From Pisaster brevispinus (Eukaryota; Echinodermata; Asteroidea; Forcipulatida; Asteriidae): a stretch of DNA of 64,000 nt. Made by a program: the position numbers and the translations under genes. Location of the stretch: positions 21,360,027-21,424,026 of the forward strand of contig JAMKCF010000004.1 of NCBI GenBank assembly GCA_023634235.1, written 5' to 3'. The notes beneath the pieces were generated by a model, which saw nothing but the letters and a program-made list of their open reading frames with translations, ran no database searches and had not been told where the DNA came from. Below are positions 31,101-39,396 of this stretch, one piece after another; position 1 is the first letter of the stretch, and each line of letters opens with the position of its first letter.

Positions 31101-33271
31101 GGCTCATGTAATACGGAGTACCAATCAATGTCGTAGCCATGTCGTTATTTCCGTCTAACACCCTCGCTATGCCAAGGTCACCGACTTTGATGATCTTGCT
31201 CTTGGTGAGGAAGATGTTCTGAGTCTTGAGATCACGATGAAGGATGTTCCTTTCATGCATATACTGAAATGAAGAGAAAAGAATGTCCCCAACTGAACAA
31301 ATTAGGTTTTAATCATCAATGACAACGGCAATGTTCTGTTATTTGGTGCTACGCCACATGAATTGGACAAGGTTGACCAAATTACAAAATGGTATGGCTG
31401 GTTTGGTATGTTTCACACACCCTTGACGGAACATTATTACCCCATTACTCAGGGAACTTCATTAGCTACCGATTACAGAATAGATTCATTTTAAACTTGC
31501 TCTTTTTGTTTATAAATGCTTGAACAAAACTACTCCTAGCCTTGGGGTAGTAGGCCCTTTAATCATTGCTTATCACAGGGTCAGGCGTTCCAATCTTTTC
31601 CACGTCCAAACAATGTGGTGTGGAGATATGAGAAGAGGAAATCGGAGGAATGCAGTCTCACTCTAGTTAAACCGTCTACTCTGTAAGGGTTATGTTTTAA
31701 GACAAAATGAAGCTTCAAAAACATTCACTTTTTATTGTCTATTTAAACTCAGTTAACCTCTGACCTGTAGTGCCATAGCGATCTGCACAAACCATTCCAC
31801 CACCTGCTTCTCCAACAGCGCCGTTCCCTTCTGATCCTTAAGCCGGCAGTAGAGATCCCCACCGTCACAGAAGCCCATGACGATGTAAAGGTAGCCATCT
31901 TCACTCTCGAACGAGTCCTTATACGAGACGATGTTTGGATGCCGCAGACGAGAGAGAAGCTTTGCCTCCTGTTCAGCGGCAGTTCTCTCTCGTCGGGACG
32001 CATTCAGCATTTCCATCTTCTTAATGACATACTGAGTAAAAGAGAAAGAGAAAGCACTCAGCTTTAGGCCTAATCAGCTTACTGGATTTGTATAATGCTT
32101 AAAGCTAGGGTCATAGATTGGTTTTAGTCAGTGTCATGCTCATTTATAGGCAAAATTATAAAGAAAGATACAACAAAAGTCACATGTGAAAGTTTCAGCT
32201 GAATACAGCGTCTTCTTGCTGAGAAAACACAACAAAGCTGTCACTGTATTTTCACAAAATAAGATTGTCGAATCCATTCATGTTTTTATAGTGAGGTGAC
32301 AGCGGGTACCAACCGCATCTCTGGCCGCACCATTCGCAAACGGACGCCAACCCTTAGAAATCTGATAAACGATTCATGCATGAAGCATTTCTCAGAATGC
32401 TTATTCATGTTTTGGGGTGAAAAATATCCAACTCGTACTACTTCAACGGGAATCCTTTCCCAACATAGGTTTGACAACCAACAGCTGCAGCGCTTCTCAC
32501 CAAGTAAGTTTTCATGGACATTAATATTTGGAGTACACTTACCAATCTATGACCCTACCTAAAACAAGTTAAGTTTGAAGCTTTCCATGGTGTGGATAAT
32601 AAGAAGTAAATATTACTAGTAAACTTGCGGGTACAACCATACAGGAGGAGTGTTGGCCCAGCATCAACAGCAGTCCACCATTCTCCAAAAGACAAGCTGA
32701 GTATACTATAGATAGGTTGCAATATGACGTAAATCGGCCATCTTTACGGGCAATTTGGAACACACAGTCATGCGTTTTGCGTGAGAACGGTGTGCAGCAC
32801 GCGCACATTCCACAAAACTCATTGCACGACGGGTTAGTAAACAGCGCGGCTGCGCTAAAAATTTGAGTGCATGACGCACCGGCAAGCCAAAATGCAATTT
32901 GCCCGTAAAGATGGCGTCCATTAGGAACTATCTATTGACTAATTGAAACCACACCAACGGTTCGTTTCAGAGCAAAGATTTCTCCCAAAAGCAGTTTACA
33001 CATGGTTTTTAATAGCAAGTTCACTATTAATTGTTATTGTCTTATGGTAAAACAAATATTAACAATTTCTCTCACATTGTTTAACCTCATTTAATTACGT
33101 TTGTACAGACATTGCTTTATCAATTAATGTGTCGGCTCCTAAAGTTTTGACCGAGTAAAAATGGAAAAGCCTTTTTACCTGTTTTCTGTCTTTCCTGTGT
33201 TTTACCAGCCATACCTCCCCATAGCTACCTTTTCCAACCACCTTCAATGTGTCATAGTGGTCCAGAGACAT
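19045..33271 (-). CDS. NEK4: NEK4-like Ser/Thr protein kinase (NIMA-related), 14 coding exons
   Basis: Joined exons (minus, 5' to 3'): 33271-33179, 32031-31765, 31263-31066, 29990-29883, 29415-29258, 29080-28927, 28433-28299, 27458-27273, 26207-26123, 25931-25831, 25264-25128, 24634-24414, 20171-20032, 19140-19045. All phases match and no stop intervenes, giving about 692 residues. The kinase domain (about residues 5-262) shows the glycine loop VGKGSYGEV (12-20), K35 in YVIKK, HRD at 129-131, DLG at 149-151 (the NEK form of DFG), GTPYYMSPE and [19 protein letters not shown] and AAEQEAKLL are NEK4 hallmarks. The C-terminal half is Ser/Lys-rich and then acidic, likely regulatory. Vertebrate NEK4 is somewhat longer. 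NEK4 family members act at cilia, on microtubules and in the DNA-damage response; that role is inferred from family. The start has no competing in-frame upstream ATG in the exon. An unseen alternative exon in the 4.2-kb intron 20172-24413 is possible. Confidence 0.95.
19640..20005 (-). mobile_element. tRNA-Asn-like SINE (family N) in NEK4 intron
   Basis: The tRNA-like part (about 19697-19765) reads TAGCTGAGCTGGTAGAGC on the minus strand. Body motifs GTGATCCCTCTGCTG and AGGCGGAATGGCTTCTGAC follow, with a (TTTG)n microsatellite at 19800-19828. It ends about 27 bp from the exon 14 donor. Confidence 0.68.
20032..20171 (-). CDS. NEK4: NEK4-like exon 14 (C-terminal helical part)
   Basis: 140 nt, includes [20 protein letters not shown] and [13 protein letters not shown]. 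Acceptor TTATTATCTCAG, donor GAA/GTGAGT. A family N SINE starts about 27 bp into the intron. Confidence 0.9.
20340..20735. mobile_element. MITE family H
   Basis: The left end has GGGGAAGAAAACTACAAGTC and CTCCTGTTAAAATGGTG. The right end carries the inverted CACCATTTTAACATGAGG and GAGACCTGTAATTTTTTTTT. A diverged relative with TCTAACCTCACGTTATAATG lies near 49.11-49.44 kb. Confidence 0.5.
20736..22078. other. NEK4-like intron 13, no feature seen
   Basis: AT-rich intron sequence without exon-like segments or recognisable repeats apart from short homopolymers. Confidence 0.5.
22079..22520. mobile_element. Two tRNA-like SINE copies, family V, partly inverted
   Basis: At 22300-22370 the plus strand reads CTCGGTGGTCTAGTGGTAAG, then GCTCTAGAATGGC and a B box GGTTCAAATCC, with a paired acceptor-stem-like end (ACCGAG), then the tail with ACCAAATAATATTC to 22520. 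At 22079-22155 a similar tRNA-like body is on the minus strand (GGTTCGAATCC) next to a plus-strand tail at 22190-22240, so this locus is rearranged. Confidence 0.6.
22799..23262. mobile_element. MITE family B, TTAA-flanked
   Basis: Left TTAAAGGTAGGGTCATAGAT and right ATCTATGACTCTACCTTTAA are inverted repeats ending at TTAA. Inner inverted blocks are GAGAAGCACTGCAGCTGTTG and CAACAAGTAGACTC-type segments. A second copy is at 32099-32562. TTAA ends suggest a piggyBac-type origin, which is inference. Confidence 0.6.
23840..24233 (+). mobile_element. LINE 3' end relic
   Basis: The plus strand encodes [20 protein letters not shown], the W.LP..I....S...FK..LK motif at the C-terminus of Jockey/CR1-type reverse transcriptases, then a 3' UTR with CCTCCATGGAAAGCAGTGCTG and an AAATCAATAAAATAAAATAA tail. 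The copy is decayed. Confidence 0.6.
24236..24395 (-). mobile_element. LINE reverse-transcriptase C-terminal relic
   Basis: The minus strand reads [20 protein letters not shown] then RNASSLTS, matching the conserved C-terminal segment of CR1/Jockey-type LINE polyproteins. It is head to head with the plus-strand LINE end at 23840-24233 and lies just past the exon 13 donor. Confidence 0.7.
24414..24634 (-). CDS. NEK4: NEK4-like exon 13 (acidic)
   Basis: 221 nt, includes [20 protein letters not shown] and the acidic [16 protein letters not shown]. The donor TAG/GTTCGT is non-consensus after GT but the phase fits exon 14 exactly. LINE relics follow closely in the intron. Confidence 0.85.
24701..24945 (+). 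mobile_element. tRNA-Leu-like SINE in NEK4 intron
   Basis: Head GTGTCGCGGCCGAGCGATC, ACTCAAGTTC loop, B box GGTTCGAATCC, then GCTTCTCTGCACCCAGGAAT and GGGTACCTGCGAGGG. The SINE is antisense to the gene. Confidence 0.75.
25128..25264 (-). CDS. NEK4: NEK4-like exon 12 (charged, possible coiled-coil then acidic)
   Basis: 137 nt starting [14 protein letters not shown] and ending with the acidic then basic stretch [17 protein letters not shown]. Donor AAG/GTAAGA, phase 2. Confidence 0.88.
25831..25931 (-). CDS. NEK4: NEK4-like exon 11
   Basis: 101 nt completing 34 codons with the previous exon, basic and Ser/Thr-rich, ending SDPTPPRR. Acceptor TTTTTTTTAG, donor AGA/GTAAGA. Confidence 0.86.
26123..26207 (-). 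CDS. NEK4: NEK4-like exon 10
   Basis: 85 nt, includes [20 protein letters not shown]. Acceptor TTACTTTTTCAG, donor CAG/GTAAGT, ends in phase 1 and joins exon 11 without a stop. Confidence 0.88.
26289..26706 (-). mobile_element. Full-length tRNA-Leu-like SINE inside a minisatellite
   Basis: The minus-strand head starts at about 26706 (GGCGTGTCGTGGCCGAG), with ACTCAAGCTC, B box GGTTCGAGCCC, the body GGATGGGACGTAAAGCC, and the tail AGGCGCTATACAAATAC plus TTATTATTATTAC. The 69-bp minisatellite continues on both sides. It carries no MITE at the site that is occupied in the copy at 12.8 kb. Confidence 0.82.
26709..27041. repeat. 69-bp minisatellite, about 4.8 units
   Basis: The unit contains GGATTTGAAACTTTGC, GGTGGAGATACAATCTAG and AAGGTTTGCAGTAACACC. 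The last two units are almost identical and the left ones diverge. A related partial unit at 26236-26288 lies on the other side of the inserted SINE. Confidence 0.9.
27273..27458 (-). CDS. NEK4: NEK4-like exon 9 (Ser-rich, disordered)
   Basis: 186 nt, 62 residues with [19 protein letters not shown] and a run of seven serines. Acceptor ATTCTGAAG, donor GGA/GTGAGT, phase 0. Confidence 0.88.
27925..28240 (-). mobile_element. tRNA-Asn-like SINE (family N) in NEK4 intron
   Basis: The minus strand has TAGCTCAGTTGGTAGAGCG, the GTT-containing loop and the B box region, then GTGATCCCTCTGCTGCTG and the GTTTCCCTTGTGG end. It ends about 58 bp from the exon 8 donor. Confidence 0.7.
28299..28433 (-). CDS. 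NEK4: NEK4-like exon 8 (Ser/Lys-rich)
   Basis: 135 nt, 45 residues beginning [12 protein letters not shown] and ending AKDGLK. Phase 0, acceptor GCACACAG, donor AAG/GTAAAT. A family N SINE ends about 58 bp into the next intron. Confidence 0.88.
28512..28665. mobile_element. Decayed MITE family A copy
   Basis: Left CCAAATTTCATAAAGC and interior GGTGCTTAGCAAATG and GTGCTAAGCAC resemble family A, but the right terminus has been lost. Confidence 0.4.
28927..29080 (-). CDS. NEK4: NEK4-like exon 7 (linker)
   Basis: 154 nt, joins in phase to give [17 protein letters not shown] and onward to PTKNEK. The donor AAG/GTTTGA is weaker than its neighbours, so the 3' boundary is slightly less sure. Confidence 0.82.
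29258..29415 (-). CDS. NEK4: NEK4-like exon 6 (end of kinase domain)
   Basis: 158 nt, includes [20 protein letters not shown], the conserved arginine segment at the end of the kinase fold. Donor AAG/GTAAGT, phase 2. Confidence 0.95.
29525..29690 (-). repeat. Interspersed repeat R2
   Basis: The reverse complement of this segment matches 45290-45455, sharing AGGGCAAGGCCATTTTCATT, CCATTGGAAAATCT and CACCAAGGCTGAGA. Class unknown. Confidence 0.6.
29883..29990 (-). CDS. NEK4: NEK4-like exon 5 (C-lobe)
   Basis: 108 nt, residues 187-222, beginning [20 protein letters not shown] (helix F region). Acceptor GTTTACAG, donor AAG/GTAAGA, phase 0. Confidence 0.95.
30147..30284. mobile_element. 138-bp MITE with TAA target duplication
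   Basis: Starts GGCCAGGCTGG and ends ATGATATGGCC. GGCTACAGCTATGGCT is mirrored by AGCCATAGCTGTAGC. TAA occurs on both sides (30144-30146, 30285-30287). Confidence 0.7.
30434..30582. mobile_element. Short inverted-repeat element
   Basis: CCCCTTGCAT at the left and ATGCAAGGGG at the right enclose about 130 bp containing TGACGTCA and GGCGCGTACACGC. The termini are short, so the assignment is tentative. Confidence 0.4.
30684..31054 (+). mobile_element. tRNA-Leu-like SINE adjacent to exon 4
   Basis: Head TAGCGTGTCGTGGCCGAGCG, ACTCAAGTTC loop, B box GGTTCGAATCC, body CTTCTCATCACCCAGGGGTA, GAGCGCTACATATAAAGCC and a TTATTATTATTATTAT tail that stops about 11 bp from the exon 4 donor. Confidence 0.82.
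31066..31263 (-). CDS. NEK4: NEK4-like exon 4 (catalytic and activation loops)
   Basis: 198 nt, residues 121-186. Contains [20 protein letters not shown] and [11 protein letters not shown]. Donor AAG/GTATGC lies only about 11 bp from the tail of a SINE in the following intron. Confidence 0.96.
31440..31690 (+). mobile_element. LINE reverse-transcriptase relic with stops
   Basis: The plus strand reads LLRELH, stop, LPITE, stop, [20 protein letters not shown], matching the conserved LHWLP...RI.FK......KCLN segment of LINE polyproteins. Both stops (TAG) are at conserved W and R positions. Confidence 0.7.
31765..32031 (-). CDS. NEK4: NEK4-like exon 3 (N-lobe, helix C)
   Basis: 267 nt, residues 32-120, phase 0 at both ends. 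Begins YVIKK with the ATP-binding lysine, includes [18 protein letters not shown] and the hinge [12 protein letters not shown]. Acceptor TTTACTCAG, donor CAG/GTCAGA. Confidence 0.95.
32099..32562. mobile_element. MITE family B, second copy
   Basis: Left AAAGCTAGGGTCATAGATTG and right CAATCTATGACCCTACCT. It shares CGATTCATGCATGAA and the CAACAGCTGCAGCGCTTCTC block with the element at 22799-23262, in opposite orientation. Confidence 0.62.
32709..32934. mobile_element. MITE family E
   Basis: Left TAGATAGGTTGC and GGCCATCTTTACGGGCAA are mirrored by TTGCCCGTAAAGATGGCG and GAACTATCTA. GC-rich interior, non-coding. Confidence 0.65.
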
Positions 33272-33295
33272 CCTGGCTAATCGGTCAACACATCA
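33179..33295 (-). CDS. NEK4: NEK4-like exon 2 (start codon, glycine loop)
   Basis: Acceptor TTTATTTTCTCACTATACAG precedes 24 nt of 5' UTR, then ATG at 33271. Encodes residues 1-31, beginning [20 protein letters not shown]. Donor CAG/GTAAAA, phase 0. Confidence 0.93.
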
Positions 33296-36102
33296 CTGTA
33301 TAGTGAGAAAATAAACAGATTCTTGAGAGAAGGTGAAGTTGAAGTAGTCAGATCTGCAAGGTGTACCGCTGCAAGCTGTGCTGTCAGCAAATAGCCCTCA
33401 GGAAGCCCTTCCGAACAAAGTGGTATGTTCGTGAGATCATGTTTTTCAATTTCAAAATGGCTACCTCCAGTTGAAATCACTTGCATGCAAGTGCATGGAG
33501 GCCAAGATTAACCTTTACTATCCCAAATACTTATATCAAGTTGTCAAAGTGAAGGATACAGAAGGACTAAGGGGTGACAGGCCAAATAACAATTGCTTGA
33601 AACCACCACTTGGTGAAGCATTAGCATTCCAATCTTACATGTATCTTTAGTCCAAACACTTTGGTATAGAGTGGACACTGTGACATGTCCATGTAGGAGA
33701 AGAGGAAATTGGTGTCTCCCTTAATACTAACAGTGGTCCGCTGGCCAAATGCCAGTTAAAACACATGAGGACCAGTCAAAATTCACTCTAAAGTGGTCCA
33801 GCTGGCTAGTTCAGTGTTTAAAAGCATCCCTATTTCATAATCATATGAATTACTGACTAGTGAAAAAGCCGACAGACTAGTGAAATGGCAAGCTAACTGG
33901 TCCTGTTGGCCAGTCACTAAAATAAATTAAGGGCAAACCCTGTTTAGACCAAACTGCCCAATCAGTCAGGGTTAGACCAATTTATCAGGAAAATGGTGTA
34001 GTGTTTAAAATGACACATCATTCCTTTTTGGGATACCTAAGGTGTCAGAAAACATACCCAGACCATTTAAAATGCTGCACAGGTATAAAATGCTACCCCA
34101 CTTCACAAATGTTACCATTGGTCAATATGGCGAGGATGTTCGATTAAGGATCAGTCTGTATGTCAAAATCTGCCGGCCACACCGCATGTCAGTGTTGGGT
34201 AAGCTACTAAATAAAAAGCTACAGGCTTAGAATGTTTGTCTGGTCGCCAGTCACCACTTTATCTTGCATAGTTTACATGTAGGTCAAAGTACAGGTACAA
34301 GCTGTCCAGAAGGATTGACACGATGTACAAATAAGTGGTGGGTAGCTGTGTTAGTCAGGTTATTGCAAAGAGGAAAATAAAATGTAGCACTTTAATGACT
34401 AACTAGTATTTAGTAATAAATAAATATCTGCATGAGCTTGAATGTAGTACAACTACTTCATCAGATGCAATGAAGAAAGACAACTTCAACCAAGGTTTAT
34501 GTTCAGGAGTTCGGTGGTATTTGCATTTTTTCAACAAACCTCAACAAATTTGGTATCAATGGAAAGCTTGTTTTAGGAGAAGTTCATTGGTGCTTTAAAT
34601 CAGCTTCATAGCTTAAAAATACAATGGAGTTATGCCATTTTAAAGATGGAAGGATGACCCGTTTGTGTCTGTAAATGTAAATGTTTTTCTTCATGTTGTT
34701 GATGAAAAAACTGGTCAGGGCTTCATTATGGGTGACATTCTGCTTGACTTGTGATTATACTAGGAGTATGACTGGAAACTCCTGCATGTTGCCATTTCTC
34801 ACAGCTCACTGAACATGTCATTCTTGACTGAAATTGTCCAAGCTTTCCATTTATGATGGTGTCAGAAGGTGTCTCAATTTCCTTCAATATGTAAATTCAT
34901 CTTTTATTTCATAAAAATGAGAAGAAAATTACTTATTTTCCGATGCAAATTTGAAAAGGTCTACCGGCGGTACAGCATATTCCACCTACATCAAATCTGG
35001 TATAGAGAATGTGACTTATTTCAATTTATTGAAGAAAGCATGTCTGTCTTCATAAGGTCAAAGGGTACTTGCAGTAGAGGCAATTTAGAGCAGAACTTCC
35101 ATTGGGATAGTGAAGAAGAGGGCGAGCTCCATCAGTAGTTCATCATTACGAGCACTGACGCATGCACCAAATTCAACGGTATATTTTGCAATATTCCTTT
35201 TTTCTTTTTTATAAGGGTTTACATTGAAGAAGACACCTTTTTATATATCTCTTCAAAAAACAACTCAGTGTGAAATTTGAGCAAAGGGAACTTTTTAAAA
35301 TAATGTGAAGTTTTCCCCCTGATCTCCCTATTTATATACAGGCTAAAACTTGGAAAGAACATGTCTAAAGGGAAGCACAGACACTTGGAACTGTTACAAA
35401 GTGTCAAAATCATGAAAAATAATGCTGACAACGCTGCTTGCTACACTTCATAAAGCTCTTTTGGGCATGAGTACGCGAGAGTTCTGCCTGCGCAATGAAG
35501 TGTGCGCTTGAATTTTCCTTTTGAAAGGTCAAAATTTAGCATTTTATCTTACAATTCCTCAAGAAGAATTTTTTTTTAAAGGGAAATAAATTGCACATCC
35601 ATTAAATTTTTTTTTTTAAATACATTAGCCTTAGTTTCAAAAGGTAGCTGCCAGAGCCTAGAGATTTGAAAATTTGTCCAATCAAGCAAGCAAGGTAGCT
35701 GCATGACATGATGATGTAACTTTCCTCTGTGACTTTTTACCAACACCTTAGGTGACACTGACAGTCAGATAGTAGATACATACATTTTTCGGACAGACGG
35801 AACATTACCAGCGGTGGTACGAACCTGCAAATACAATACAATACAATCCGACCCCCCCCCCGACACCATCACCTACCCCGTCCCCGCCCTACCCGAGTAA
35901 GCAGTCTTTTGACACCGCGTCCATAGAAACAGATTCAATATAATTATTAAAATAATACTAACAAATTTTTGTTCACATTTTATTAACACAAATTTAATCA
36001 GTTTAAATCAGTTATTGCAAGCAAAAAGACTTTAAACAATGAAGTATATTACCGTGAAGTAATTACCAAAAGTTCAACACGAGAACAACAGTTAACACTC
36101 AC
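33296..36102 (-). other. NEK4-like intron 1
   Basis: About 2.8 kb with no recognised exon. The plus-strand open frame at 34869-35138 has no start or splice support. Homopolymer runs and a C-run occur near 35853. Confidence 0.55.
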
Positions 36103-36250
36103 CTGAGCTTGTTTCTCCGTGAATAAAAGCAATCAAAAACGATGAGATATGAAACCCCAAATTTTCCAAAGTGTTGACCGGGTGAAGTTGGTTACTTATT
36201 ACTTATTGGATATTCGCGCTCACCTTCCAAAACTGCGAATGTGTACGTGA
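36103..36250 (-). other. NEK4: Probable 5' untranslated exon and promoter of the NEK4-like gene
   Basis: A strong donor on the minus strand, GCTCAG/GTGAGT at 36103/36102, points toward the coding start exon. A second potential donor (TTGGAAG/GTGAGC) lies near 36222. Upstream on the minus strand ATTTATAACG near 36280 could serve as a TATA-like element. The transcription start is not determinable, so the upper bound is a guess. Confidence 0.5.
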
Positions 36251-36388
36251 TCTCTGTGAGCGAGTACACACACGTTATAAATGCGTATGGCGTGCTCCGC
36301 ACCCTCTCTCGACCGTGCGCACTGTGCAGACGGGTAAAACTAGACTTGTTTAGTAGTCCAGAGTACGCTTCTACGTTGAAATAAAAAG

Positions 36389-36944
36389 GACAACTAGAAC
36401 CGTGCAGCGATATCAGGTCACCGCTATAATTTTTTGTTATTCTGGCTAGGCCATTAGCCCCTTACCTACCTATTAGCAATCATCTTTAGGCCGTGTTCCT
36501 CTCCAGCCCAATACCTTGGAGTAGTTCCCAACCCATCAGGAAAAGAGTTGTTTTGAAAATATTCTAATCAAAGGGGAAAGAGGCTGCAGACAGCTACAGA
36601 GGTGGAGGTCCCAGGTTCAAGTCCTATCCTGAACTGTTTTACTAATTGACTATGAAACAGTGACTGCGACAACTAGAACCGTGCAGCGATATCAGGTCAC
36701 CGCTATAATTTTTTGTTATTCTGGCTAGGCCATTAGCCCCTTACCTACCTATTAGCAATCATCTTTAGGCCGTGTTCCTCTCCAGCCCAATACCTTGGAG
36801 TAGTTCCCAACCCATCAGGAAAAGAGTTGTTTTGAAAATATTCTAATCAAAGGGGAAAGAGGCTGCAGACAGAGGTGGAGGTCCCAGGTTCAAGTCCTAT
36901 CCTGAACTGTTTTACTAATTGACTATGAAACAGTGACTGCGACA
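36389..36944. repeat. Tandem duplication, two units of about 279 and 274 bp
   Basis: GACAACTAGAACCGTGCAGC starts both units (36389, 36668). They are nearly identical except for a 5-bp gap near GCAGACAG. Each unit includes a tRNA 3'-half-like segment (GTCCCAGGTTCAAGTCC). It lies between the NEK4 first exon and the plus-strand candidate exon. Confidence 0.93.
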
Positions 36945-37129
36945 GATGCAAGTGTTCCAGTAAAAGTAGAAAATGAAATACAAATCGAAGAACACCTTGA
37001 TTATTTTCACATAAATATTGTCAGTTTTATAAGATTCCACCCCCCCTCCAAAAAAGAAAATAAAGTGACGATTAGCCAATGAAAACGCCGTTGCAAGATC
37101 ACGTGACACAAAAGGAGCTTGCTATTTGT

Positions 37130-37254
37130 ACCGCCATTTTTAAAGTCAGCACGTCTGCCTCACCTGTCATGCCTGTGCCTTTTTCTCGAACAAATTCAAG
37201 ATTTTACTGCCTTCCAAGGACCCAACTAGTAGTACTACCCGCAAAAGTGTGATG
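37130..37254 (+). promoter_or_regulatory. Candidate divergent first exon and promoter
   Basis: ACCGCCATTTTTAAAG near 37131 resembles a YY1-type start-site motif. About 120 bp later GTGTGATG is followed by a strong donor, G/GTGAGT, at 37254/37255. Short upstream frames start at ATGCCTGTG. No coding exon downstream could be joined to it with confidence; it may drive a non-coding transcript or the truncated ADAMTS-like locus. Confidence 0.3.
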
Positions 37255-37364
37255 GTGAGTCATTTATAAAGGATATTCACACAAAGAAATTAAGGGGATA
37301 GGGATATTTTCGGCTAGGGCTGCCCTGGTTGACTGGCACTTCTTTGCGTGGCAGACAACAACTC

Positions 37365-37860
37365 GTCCGTCGGACAACCCCGCCCTAGGGCCTACATGTA
37401 GCTCTCGACAGTCAGACAACTCGACGGGTCAGACAACTCGACCTGTCAGTGTAAGAAAGCTCCACTATTTAACTTAATATCGTATGTGTCTGTGTAAAAA
37501 ATGCGTAATAATTTATGTGTAAGACACAGTGGGTGACACAGTCACAGTCACCCATTTAGTTTCTGTGTAAATTAAATTCAACTGCAATTTAAATTAAAAT
37601 TTAATTGTCTCACCCTTCCCACTTTTTGTAGTCAAGTTGTGGTACTGGTAGTGTACCAGTGAAGAAGATTGTATTGTACTGCAGCACAATTGTGGCGAGT
37701 TAATAACTTAAGGAGTTTGCACAGGGGTACCGGTCAACTCGGTCCGAAGACAACTTAGTCTGAGGCAGCTCGGTCCCAAGTCAGCTCGGTCCCAAGTCCT
37801 ATCTGTACCAAGTCATCTCGTGGTCCCATGACAACTCAATCCCAAGTCAACTCAGACTGA
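37365..37860. repeat. Degenerate short tandem motifs
   Basis: Iterations of GTCAGACAACTCGAC near 37411-37445, and of CAAGTCAGCTCGGTCC-like units near 37730-37860, separated by unrelated DNA. Non-coding. Confidence 0.65.
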
Positions 37861-38754
37861 ACACTAGCTCACCCCAGCAAGTTGTAAGATCTTGTTCCGT
37901 GCCAAAGCTTACAATACATTCATTGTGATATAGGATTATTTCATTAATCAATAATGTAGATTTGGCATTGCCCATCCTGCTAAAAAGTTGGGCCTGTTGA
38001 AGGGGGTGAAATTGAAAAGGTCAAGGTCATAGTGATGGTGTTGAGTTACAGTTAAATGGTTTCCAGACCGACCTCCAGTTACAAGTGACATTTGGACTTA
38101 GGTGGGGTGCTGCCCTTTGAGGAAAGGAAGGTTGGGATTATTTTGGGGGTAAAAGGGTCAAAGGTTAAGGTCATGGTAGTGAGTTACAAAACAATTTGCT
38201 GTACTACAACCATGCATGAGCAGGTTTCTGCTGGTTATTGCTCCATGGGTGCAGAAAAGTAGATGCTGCACCCGCAGTCAGCATGCACACGTGTCTTTAC
38301 AATGGACTCTAGACTCTGTTTGAATCATTGTGTGGGCAGTTCACCTTCATGAATAAGTCACCCCCTGTTGCATCACTGGACATGCTATAAACAACTCCCG
38401 ACCAATCATAAGCCACACATAGCGCATCTAATGAATATGGATGAGCCTGCATGTGACCTGTGTATCATTGTTGCTGAACTGCTGAATGCTAATACTGCGG
38501 AAGTTACAATCATTATCAAATTGTTGCTGAAATTGAAGAAAAACAACACACCCTTTTCACCAACAGGTTGTTTTTGTGTTGTTTTTGGAGACATGTCATT
38601 GTCGGATGGTGTCTACCTCTGCAAAAGAAGATGCCGAGTGTAAAGATTCAAGGATGTCTTCTCTATCAACTGGTAAATTTATGAGAACTTTTGAAATAAA
38701 TTGAGAAATTGTTGACAGTTTGATGACACTAGGCTTGTGACAATGAGTTCGGCA
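37861..38754 (+). other. No recognised gene
   Basis: Open frames at 38368-38643 (both strands) lack support. No additional TSP1 or metalloprotease exon was found here. Confidence 0.4.
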
Positions 38755-38875
38755 AGAAGAGGCCAGATGAGGAATGCGAGGCAGAGGGAGATGGGAAACC
38801 AGACACATAGAGAGAATGTAGGCAGATGGCATTCCCAGCACCAAAATGGAATGTTGAAGGCTGGAGTGAGGCAAG
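38755..38875 (+). pseudogene. Decayed copy of an ADAMTS-like TSP1 exon
   Basis: Aligns base by base with the second half of the exon at 39217-39396: GATGAGGAATGCGAGGCAG, GAAACCAG, AGAGAGAAT and GGCTGGAG are shared. The cysteine codons are shifted by small gaps and the frame is lost. No acceptor or intact first half remains. Confidence 0.75.
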
Positions 38876-39216
38876 CGAATGTGAAAGTAGTCATGTCTAA
38901 TAGAACATACATGTACAAGTCTCATTTGTATTCAAACATTTTGGGACCAGTTTGTTGGTTGGTCCAACAGACATTGCTTTAACACATGAAGGAATCAAAC
39001 TCCCGCACTTAAAAGGTTTCCAATGTTTGAAAACACGCGAGACTTGCACAGTCTTATGTGGTAACATTGCCATTTTCCTCTCTTTTTATTAAGTTCTTAG
39101 AAATCAAGATGCCTGGGGTTTTTTATGCAAATTTGTTTTCCTAAATATCTGTGAATATTTTTTATATATTTTTTATCCACTTTCTTGCTGTTATCACACT
39201 CCTTGTTTCTCAACAG

Positions 39217-39396
39217 TGTTCAGTGACGTGTGGTATCCGCTCACAGTCCAGGCGAGCCATTTGTCAAGGTGAGTCTGGTGACGAGAGGCCTGATGAGGAA
39301 TGCGAGGCAGGCAGAGACAGGAAACCAGCCATACAGAGAGAATTTCGGAAGGTGGCCTGCCCATCACCGAAGTGGGATGTCGGACGCTGGAGCGAG
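39217..39396 (+). pseudogene. TSP1 exon 1 of the remnant, open
   Basis: Acceptor TTGTTTCTCAACAG, 180 nt, open for 60 codons from CSVTCGIRSQSRRAICQG to KWDVGRWSE, donor GAG/GTGAAT. An intact TSP1 unit on its own. Confidence 0.85.
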
